Positions 1 through 5,881 of a stretch of 16,305 bases of DNA are shown in pieces. Both the position numbers and the translations under genes were made by a program. The notes beneath the pieces are model-generated. The model did no database searches. It was not told the origin of the DNA and worked only from the letters and a program-made list of their open reading frames with translations. Source of the DNA: DATLYB01 sp964502525. GTDB taxonomy: Bacteria > Bacteroidota > Bacteroidia > Chitinophagales > CAIOSU01. The DNA is taken from the NCBI GenBank assembly GCA_964502525.1, contig CAZCXH010000111.1, forward strand, positions 1 to 16,305, in the 5' to 3' direction. How positions within the stretch are numbered: the stretch's first letter is position 1; every line of letters starts with the position of its first letter.

Positions 1-2
1 GG

Positions 3-213
3 GCTGTTTCATTCTCGTTTTCAATCTGATGGTCAACAAAGTGCCATAGGCACGACAGGTTATCCTTGGTTTTTTTGAAACTGTAACATTCATGATGCTC
101 AATGAGCCGGATAACGTTATGTGCCTGACGGCACTCAGGTTGTGGCGGATAATTCTTTTTCTAACAACCTGTTGTGCCTACGGCACATTTTCTTTCAAGG
201 AGAATGAAACAGC
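3..213. repeat. Imperfect inverted-repeat element with three 'gtgcc..ggcac..caggtt' motifs
   Basis: The outer arms are an exact 14-base inverted pair: gctgtttcattctc at 3-16 and its reverse complement at 200-213. Inside lies a second inverted pair of 21 bases with two mismatches: gtgccataggcacgacaggt(t) at 41-61 and the complement of gtgccgtaggcacaacaggt(t) at 166-186. A third related copy, gtgcctgacggcactcaggt(t), sits at 121-141 on the plus strand. Each copy is itself a short hairpin (gtgcc/ggcac). This is seen directly. That it is a dispersed REP-like element is inference, because only one locus is visible. Confidence 0.6.
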
Positions 214-579
214 TCTGCTCTTATTCGGGGAGCGGTCCGAAGGACTCCGGACTCCTTCGGAGGGGTGAGGCTGAGACGAAGGCTGGATAAAACCCTTGCC
301 CTCTGATATTCTAAAAAGATGTGTGCATAGGCAAGCTCCAAAGGAGAGGGAGTAGGTTGTTGAATTTTTAGAACTGCCCTTTAGCAGATGTCGCCTTTTC
401 AAAGTAGGGCATCTGTTCCTTCATCCGTGGACGTGGATGGACGGAGGTCACACATGCTTAACAAGAGATTATTGAGGCCGGAAACTTTAATTCCTTCCAA
501 AGTTTGAAACCTTTAGAAAGATTTCCATCTCATTGCAGATGACTACGGGGAAATTACTTGATTCCTGCTATAATGGCTG

Positions 580-594
580 AACTGCTCTGCAGTT
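580..594. terminator. Small hairpin downstream of the minus-strand lipoprotein gene
   Basis: Perfect 6-bp stem with a 3-base loop (aactgc-tct-gcagtt), 24 bases past the stop codon of the minus-strand gene at 618-770. There is no clear U-tract after it on the minus strand, so a role as terminator is only a possibility. Confidence 0.25.
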
Positions 595-617
595 GCCAAT
601 TCTTTTCAGCGCATGCA

Positions 618-770
618 TTACATGCACTTTTCCTGGGCAGGCTTCGGATTCTCTTTGGTGATCATGCCCGGGCAGCCTTCCCTCTGGCAGGAAGTGAAGC
701 TCAGGATGAAAATTCCCAAAGCAGCGAAAGCAGCGATTTTCTTAAACAGCGCCTTTTTCATAGTTTTCAT
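618..770 (-). CDS. Small predicted lipoprotein, 50 residues
   Basis: This minus-strand gene starts MKTMKKALFK, has a positively charged N-terminus, a hydrophobic stretch at about residues 12-25 (IAAFAALGIFILSF) and a lipobox-like FTSC ending at Cys28. The mature part is only about 23 residues, begins CQREGCPGMI, and has two further cysteines (33 and 49). An alternative start at Met4 is equally possible. It is divergent from mpl, with 90 bases between the two start codons, and a Bacteroidota -7 element (TACTTTTG) lies about 60 bases upstream of its start. The plus-strand frames over the same DNA have no recognisable signal or family features. I do not recognise the family. The lipobox has Phe at -3, which is not ideal, so cleavage by signal peptidase I or a membrane peptide are alternatives. 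Such tiny lipoproteins are common in Bacteroidota and usually of unknown function. Confidence 0.62.
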   Translation of the reverse strand: MKTMKKALFKKIAAFAALGIFILSFTSCQREGCPGMITKENPKPAQEKCM

Positions 771-827
771 TTTTAGGGTTCACAAATCTTTTTCGACACA
801 TTAACGCCCTTTTGAAATATAATTGCA

Positions 828-835
828 CAAAAGTA
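828..835 (-). promoter_or_regulatory. Bacteroidota -7 promoter element (TACTTTTG) for the small lipoprotein
   Basis: The minus strand reads TACTTTTG at 835-828, an exact match to the Bacteroidota TAnnTTTG -7 element, placed about 58 bases before the lipoprotein start. No convincing -33 TTTG lies at the expected 19-20 base spacing; the nearest TTTTTG is only about 12 bases upstream. The site lies within 35 bases of the mpl start. I found no comparable element for mpl itself. Confidence 0.4.
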
Positions 836-860
836 CGCTAATTTTTTCAAAAATTGCACC

Positions 861-2222
861 ATGAACATCCACTTCATAGCTATCGGAGGCAGTGTCATGC
901 ACAATCTTGCGCTCTGTTTACGCCAAAAAAATTATAATGTTACAGGATCAGATGATGAAATTTTTGAACCTGCCGCTTCCGTTTTGGCGAAGCATGGCCT
1001 GCTCCCTGAAAAAAGCGGCTGGTTTCCTGATAAAATAACTCCTTCGCTGAATGCGATCATCCTCGGCATGCATGCCAAAGAGGATAACCCCGAACTGCTG
1101 AGGGCGAAAGAACTGGGGATACCTGTTTATTCTTTCCCTGCATACACCTATGAGCAGGTGAAGAACAAGAAGCGCATCGTGGTGGCGGGCAGCCACGGCA
1201 AGACCACCATTACCGCCATGATTCTTTATGCGCTAAAAAGCATTGGTAAGGATTTCGATTTCTTAGTCGGGTCGCATATAGAGGATTTCGACATGATGGT
1301 GAGCCTCACCGACAAAGCCGCCATTGCCGTGCTGGAAGGCGATGAGTATCTTTCATCTTCACAGGAAAAAATCCCAAAGTTTCTCTTCTACAAGCCGCAT
1401 GTTGCCATTATCAGCGGCATTGCTTGGGATCATATTAACGTGTTCCCGACATTCGAAGAATATGTTGAGCAGTTTCGCAAGTTCATCACCACGATTGAAA
1501 AAGGCGGTGTGCTCATATACAATGAAGAAGATACTATTGTAAAAACATTGGCGGAAGAAGCGGACAAATCAATCAGAAGGATTCCCTACCGGACTCCGCG
1601 CCATGAGATAGAAGACAACAAAACCATCCTCCATTTCGACAAAAGGGAATACCCTTTGAAAATATTCGGCAGGCACAACCTGCAAAACCTCGAAGCGGCA
1701 AGGCTTGCCTGCAATCAGGTGGGTGTGCCGAATGAAATGTTCATCAAGGCGATTCAGCCGTTCACCGGGGCTGCGAAGCGGCTGGAAACGGTATTTAAAA
1801 ATAATTCGTTCGCCCTCTTTAAAGACTTCGCCCACTCCCCTTCCAAGCTCAAAGCCACCATCAGCGCGGTGAAGGAGCAATATCCTGAACGCAGACTGAT
1901 AGCCTGCATGGAACTTCATACTTACAGCAGCCTGAACCCTGCATTTTTGGATGAATATAAAGGCTGCATAGATGAGGCTGATGCGCCAATCGTTTATTAC
2001 AACCAGCACACATTGCAACTAAAACGATTGCCGGATATTAACACGGAACAGGTGAAAGCTGCCTTTGGCAATGAACATCTCACGGTCTTCACCGACCGCG
2101 AGCAATTGGTGCAGCATCTGCAATCCATTGACCGGAAAAATACCAACCTGCTGATGATGAGCTCGGGAAATTTTGACGGGATAGATTGGAATATGCTTAT
2201 TCCCGATTCATCTCATATCTGA
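861..2222 (+). CDS. mpl: UDP-N-acetylmuramate:L-alanyl-gamma-D-glutamyl-meso-diaminopimelate ligase
   Basis: A cytoplasmic Mur-ligase family enzyme for peptidoglycan recycling. It joins the recovered tripeptide L-Ala-gamma-D-Glu-meso-DAP to UDP-MurNAc using ATP, bypassing MurC, MurD and MurE. The 453 residues match the usual length of Mpl (about 450-460). The N-terminal Rossmann-like domain starts MNIHFIAIGG and has TGSDDEIFEP for UDP-sugar binding. The ATP P-loop is GSHGKTT at residues 110-116, followed by EGDEY at 159-163 and AWDHINVFP from 188, both Mur-ligase central-domain motifs. GRHNLQNLEAA, then DFAHSPSKL from 322, marks the C-terminal domain. The short GSHGKTT loop and DFAHSPSKL favour Mpl over MurC, though MurC-like annotation is the alternative. 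The ATG at 861 is chosen because the Rossmann motif begins right after it. It stands alone, convergent with the transporter downstream. Confidence 0.93.
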   Translation: MNIHFIAIGGSVMHNLALCLRQKNYNVTGSDDEIFEPAASVLAKHGLLPEKSGWFPDKITPSLNAIILGMHAKEDNPELLRAKELGIPVYSFPAYTYEQVKNKKRIVVAGSHGKTTITAMILYALKSIGKDFDFLVGSHIEDFDMMVSLTDKAAIAVLEGDEYLSSSQEKIPKFLFYKPHVAIISGIAWDHINVFPTFEEYVEQFRKFITTIEKGGVLIYNEEDTIVKTLAEEADKSIRRIPYRTPRHEIEDNKTILHFDKREYPLKIFGRHNLQNLEAARLACNQVGVPNEMFIKAIQPFTGAAKRLETVFKNNSFALFKDFAHSPSKLKATISAVKEQYPERRLIACMELHTYSSLNPAFLDEYKGCIDEADAPIVYYNQHTLQLKRLPDINTEQVKAAFGNEHLTVFTDREQLVQHLQSIDRKNTNLLMMSSGNFDGIDWNMLIPDSSHI

Positions 2223-2225
2223 GTA

Positions 2226-2278
2226 GATATTAGCGTGTCAAATTATTCCTTCAGCTAATCGTTTCATCCGCTAATATC
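2226..2278. terminator. Inverted repeat between convergent mpl and chrA ends
   Basis: A perfect 10-base inverted pair, gatattagcg at 2226-2235 and cgctaatatc at 2269-2278, separated by 33 bases. The right arm overlaps the chrA stop codon. A third related core, agctaat at 2253-2259, can pair with the left arm instead. The position between two convergent genes suggests transcript-end structure for both, but the arms are AT-rich, the loop is long and there is no clear U-tract, so this is inference. Confidence 0.4.
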
Positions 2279-3425
2279 AAACGAGTGTTTTGAGAAGTAG
2301 TCCGATTAGTCCTGCGATTAAAATGGTAATTGGCTCCTGAACTTTTTTAAATTTTAAAAGTGTCGCAACTGTAAGGACCGCGAAGACAACTGAAATGATA
2401 TCGGTGAATTGTCTTTTTGCAAGAACACACACGGCACCCGCAATTGCACCGATTGCCGCTGCTGTCACCCCGTCAACAAAAGCTTTGATAGCAGGATTCT
2501 TCCCGTACTTTTTAAAGTATGGAGCGGGAATAACCGTCAGGATATAACAAGGTAAAAAAGTTGCAAGCGCTGCCACACAGGCGCCAGGCAGCCCAGCGAC
2601 TAAGTAGCCAATGAAGCCAACTGTAATAACAACAGGTCCCGGAGTTATCATTGCCACCGCCACGGCATCCAGAAATTGCTGCTCTGTCAGCCATTGCTGC
2701 TCTTTTACAACACCGCCATAAAGAAATGGTACGATCGCCAGTCCGCTGCCAAAAACAAACGCTCCTGCTTTTGTGAAGAACCAACCCAGTTGCCCCAACT
2801 TGGTAAAGAAAGGAACCCCTGCCGAGACGAGAAGTAAAAGAGGAATCGTCATAAGAGAATTAACTGTCTGCAAGAACTTAGGCGGTGCTTTGGCGAACCA
2901 AACTATTATACCGGCAAGGATAATGAGCCAAAGAATTTCTGTCTCGGTGATAAAGGTAGTTACGGCAAGAGTGAGAAAAATTATCCATAATAGATAGTCC
3001 TTGCCGATAGTTTTCTTTGTCAGTTTGTAACTGCTTATTGCGATGATTCCTATGACTGAAGCGCCCACTCCATAAAACACTGCTTGCATCCAGGGAAGTC
3101 CGCCAACCCTTACATAGGCATAGCCGATTGCAAGCACCATTAGAAAAGATGGAAGGACGAAAGCCAGACCTGCAACTGTTGCGCCAATGATGCGGTAATG
3201 AACATAACCAAGATAAATTGCAAGTTGGGCGGCAAGCGGCCCTGGTGCCAGTTGCGACAATGCCAATCCTTCTTTATAATCGTCTTCAGTAATCCACTGT
3301 TTCTTTTCCACGAGGTCACGATGCATATAACCGACAAGAGCCACGGGTCCGCCAAAACCAATTGTCCCAAGTTTGAGAAAATATTTTGTAAGGTCAGAAA
3401 GGGTGTATGCAGGTTTGTCCATCAT
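2277..3425 (-). CDS. chrA: ChrA-family chromate (anion) transporter, long-chain two-domain form
   Basis: An inner-membrane protein of the CHR family (TC 2.A.51), whose best-known members export chromate. The 382 residues show the two-half architecture of long-chain ChrA. The first half has GTIGFGGP at 20-27 and LAPGP at 59-63. The second half repeats the pattern with AFVFGSGLAIVPFL near residue 225 and MITPGP near 260. About ten hydrophobic segments alternate with short loops, including SFLMVLAIGYAYV, LWIIFLTLAV and PITILIAGLIGLLL. Two adjacent ATG codons begin the protein; the first is used here, and neither has a strong ribosome binding site. No chrB or other metal-resistance gene is adjacent, so the true substrate is uncertain: many CHR homologues outside resistance operons have no proven chromate activity. 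It is divergent from tamL and convergent with mpl. Confidence 0.9.
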   Translation of the reverse strand: MMDKPAYTLSDLTKYFLKLGTIGFGGPVALVGYMHRDLVEKKQWITEDDYKEGLALSQLAPGPLAAQLAIYLGYVHYRIIGATVAGLAFVLPSFLMVLAIGYAYVRVGGLPWMQAVFYGVGASVIGIIAISSYKLTKKTIGKDYLLWIIFLTLAVTTFITETEILWLIILAGIIVWFAKAPPKFLQTVNSLMTIPLLLLVSAGVPFFTKLGQLGWFFTKAGAFVFGSGLAIVPFLYGGVVKEQQWLTEQQFLDAVAVAMITPGPVVITVGFIGYLVAGLPGACVAALATFLPCYILTVIPAPYFKKYGKNPAIKAFVDGVTAAAIGAIAGAVCVLAKRQFTDIISVVFAVLTVATLLKFKKVQEPITILIAGLIGLLLKTLV

Positions 3426-3575
3426 TGTTGTTTGTCTGCGGAGAAGTTGTCTTTTTGACTACGTTATCAATTTGACTGATGAAATTTACCGCAAAAGAAT
3501 CAAGATGCGCTTGACATGCTTGTAATGTTTTCCCCTCCGAAAGTTTGAAATTTGCTGCATTTCCGGCAATTCCGA

Positions 3576-5873
3576 ATGCACCGATTACCCTTAGCTCTTC
3601 TAATCGCAGTTATCTTCTCCGGCTGTGCCGGAACCAAGCGCCTTTCGCCCAATGAAATATTTGTCGAGAAAACGAGCGTGCGGCTGGTGAATCCCGAGAT
3701 GGTGAATAGGAAACCCAAAGTGAAAGAAGCGCTCGCAGGCAGGGCTGCGCCTCAACTCAATTCAAAGTTTCTAGGAATGTTCCGGGTAAAGTTGTGGCTT
3801 TACACCCATGTGAAAGAACCCAAAGGAAACAAGGAAAAGGGATTCAGGTATTGGCTGAAATATAAAAGGGGCGAGCCGCCTGCATATTATTATGCAGACG
3901 AATGCGAACGATCTGCGCTCTCGATGGAAAAATATATGGAAGACAACGGCTATTTCGGTTCAATCGTGAAGGAAGACACGGTGATGCGTAAAAAAAATGC
4001 GCGGGTGGCATACTCCGTCACGACAAAAGGGCAATATTTTGTAAGAAGCATTTCATTGCCTGAAGGCGCTGACGAAGTGAGCCGCATCATTAATGAAAAT
4101 GAGCGAAAGCTGCTGATTCGCCCGGGAGATCCTTACAGCATGGACATTCTGAAATCGCAGCGCGAAAAATTTGCCGCGCTTGTGCGGAGCGAGGGCTATT
4201 ACGATTTCAACCGCGAATACATTTATTACTATGTTGATACCACGATCGGCAACCGCCAACTCGATATCCGCTTCCGCGTGAAGGAGCCTGGCGATTCTGC
4301 TCAACATATAAAATATCATATTAATCACGTCACCATTTATCCCTCGCATGCCATTGACGACACTGCGGTTCGCGCCCGGTATGATACGCTGCAGGGAAAA
4401 GGATACGCCATCATTCAGCCGGAATTATTTCTGAAGCGCAAAGCCTTGCTTATGAATATCCGCCTCAGAGAGGGGCAGGCGTTTTCACAACGCAACCACT
4501 CGAACACGGTGAACCGCTTTCTGGATATGGGCATTTTCAAATACGTAAATATTAGATATGATAAAAAGGGCAAAGATTCGCTTGACGTCACGATGCAACT
4601 CACGCCCGCCAACACGCAGGATATTACCGGTGAAATCAATTTGAATACAGCAACGGGGAATTTTCTTGGAATGGGCGCGAGCGCGGGTTATATGCACCAT
4701 AACCTTTTCAAAGGGGGCGAATTGCTGAACATCAGCGCCTCTGCAAACCTTGAATTGCAAATCAACAGCGGCAGCACGCTGATCAATACCATGGAAATCG
4801 TGGGGCGCGCTGAGTTGGGATTCCCGCGCTTCATGCTGCTTTTTAAGAAAAATTACAAGATTGACTTGCCCTATGTGCCGCGAACAAATCTGGGCATCAC
4901 CGAAACTTATCAAAGGCGCATTGAATATTATACGCTGAACTCCATTATCACCGATTTCGCCTATGACTGGCGGAAGACCGAGAAGGTGCGACACATCTTC
5001 ACTCCATTTTCCGCCAACAATATCCGCATGTTCAGCGTCACATCCGAGTTTGAAGAAATCCTGGCGGAAAATCCGGTGCTGAAGTCAAGCTTTGAAGATG
5101 TGCTCATTTTCGGAAACGCTTACAGCCTCGTTTACAGCGGCTCGCAAACCGGCAGTGATAAAAGCTATGGCTACCTGCGCCCGAATATCGAGAATGCGGG
5201 CAACTTGCTGTACCTCATTAATTCAAAAACCAAGCCGGAAGAAGGAAAACCCTATACGGTTTTTAATCGCTCGTATGCCAACTACATCAAAGTTGACGGA
5301 GATGCGCGTTATTTTTTAAAGTTCTCCAGGAAACATTCGATAGCAACGCGCATCATAGCCGGTGTCGCTGTTCCACTGGGCAATTCAGAGGTGATTCCCT
5401 ATATGAAGCAATTTTTCATTGGCGGTTCTACCAGCGTACGCGCCTGGCGATTGCGCGCGCTAGGCCCCGGCAGTTATTACAACGCTGATGCGGAACAACT
5501 GGACTATTTTCCCGACCAAACGGGCGACATCAAGCTTGAACTTAATCTCGAATACCGCTTTTCCATCGTGAAGTTTTTTAAGGGAGCTGTTTTCGTTGAT
5601 GCAGGAAACATCTGGCTCATCAATGACGACCCGCAGCGACCGGGAGGCGAATTTGAAGGCAGCCGTTTTTACAAGGAAATAGCCATCGGCTCAGGCGTGG
5701 GCATCCGGCTCGACTTCGACTTCCTGGTGGTTCGCACCGATGTCGCCATGCCATTGCGCAAGCCCAGCTTACCCGAAGGTGACCGCTGGACGTTCGACAA
5801 ACTTGATTTCGGCAACCGGGACTGGCGCAGGGAAAATGTGATATGGAATATTGCGATCGGGTATCCGTTCTGA
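3576..5873 (+). CDS. tamL: TamL-type outer-membrane assembly lipoprotein (BamA/Omp85 superfamily)
   Basis: A predicted 765-residue outer-membrane protein of the Omp85/BamA superfamily. The ATG at 3576 is chosen because it gives a lipoprotein signal peptide (MHRLPLALLIAVIFSGC, lipobox FSGC, Cys17); the open frame extends to a TTG at 3552, but that would put eight extra residues before the signal. A lipidated BamA homologue is the hallmark of TamL in Bacteroidota, where it works with TamB in outer-membrane protein and lipid handling. Residues about 20-300 are POTRA-like, with RPGDPYSMDILKSQREKF near 180 and an EGYYDF motif. The C-terminal half is a beta-barrel with FFIGGSTSVRAWR at about 612-625, the Omp85 loop-6 motif (VRAW for VRGW), FVDAGNIW, and a C-terminal aromatic residue (GYPF). 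No tamB follows; the next gene is convergent, 8 bases away. A general BamA-like paralogue is the alternative. Confidence 0.88.
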   Translation: MHRLPLALLIAVIFSGCAGTKRLSPNEIFVEKTSVRLVNPEMVNRKPKVKEALAGRAAPQLNSKFLGMFRVKLWLYTHVKEPKGNKEKGFRYWLKYKRGEPPAYYYADECERSALSMEKYMEDNGYFGSIVKEDTVMRKKNARVAYSVTTKGQYFVRSISLPEGADEVSRIINENERKLLIRPGDPYSMDILKSQREKFAALVRSEGYYDFNREYIYYYVDTTIGNRQLDIRFRVKEPGDSAQHIKYHINHVTIYPSHAIDDTAVRARYDTLQGKGYAIIQPELFLKRKALLMNIRLREGQAFSQRNHSNTVNRFLDMGIFKYVNIRYDKKGKDSLDVTMQLTPANTQDITGEINLNTATGNFLGMGASAGYMHHNLFKGGELLNISASANLELQINSGSTLINTMEIVGRAELGFPRFMLLFKKNYKIDLPYVPRTNLGITETYQRRIEYYTLNSIITDFAYDWRKTEKVRHIFTPFSANNIRMFSVTSEFEEILAENPVLKSSFEDVLIFGNAYSLVYSGSQTGSDKSYGYLRPNIENAGNLLYLINSKTKPEEGKPYTVFNRSYANYIKVDGDARYFLKFSRKHSIATRIIAGVAVPLGNSEVIPYMKQFFIGGSTSVRAWRLRALGPGSYYNADAEQLDYFPDQTGDIKLELNLEYRFSIVKFFKGAVFVDAGNIWLINDDPQRPGGEFEGSRFYKEIAIGSGVGIRLDFDFLVVRTDVAMPLRKPSLPEGDRWTFDKLDFGNRDWRRENVIWNIAIGYPF

Positions 5874-5881
5874 GCGACCAA

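Larger units (their letters stand above)
1..617. other. Gene-free, palindrome-rich region
   Basis: I see no credible protein gene here. Possible reading frames run through palindromes and have no family-like features. The stretch holds a long imperfect inverted repeat (3-213), a hairpin around 229-262 built from ccgaaggact and actccttcgg, nested short inverted repeats at 422-445, a Bacteroidota-like palindrome around 496-522 (ttccaaag paired with ctttagaa, one mismatch), and a perfect small hairpin at 580-594. Such clusters are typical of intergenic regions in Bacteroidota. Any gene beginning left of position 1 would have to end before this stretch, and I see no trace of one. Confidence 0.6.

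Noticed and set aside
178..402. Minus-strand open frame of 74 codons in the repeat region
   Set aside because: It runs through palindromic repeats (tccggactccttcgg) and its product is Ser/Pro-rich without any motif.
558..804. Two plus-strand open frames of 72 and 63 codons
   Set aside because: They overlap the minus-strand lipoprotein gene, which has a lipoprotein signal and a promoter element; the plus frames show no recognisable features.
3552..3575. Upstream TTG start for the TamL gene
   Set aside because: It adds MLHFRQFR before the signal peptide; the ATG at 3576 gives a standard lipoprotein signal directly.
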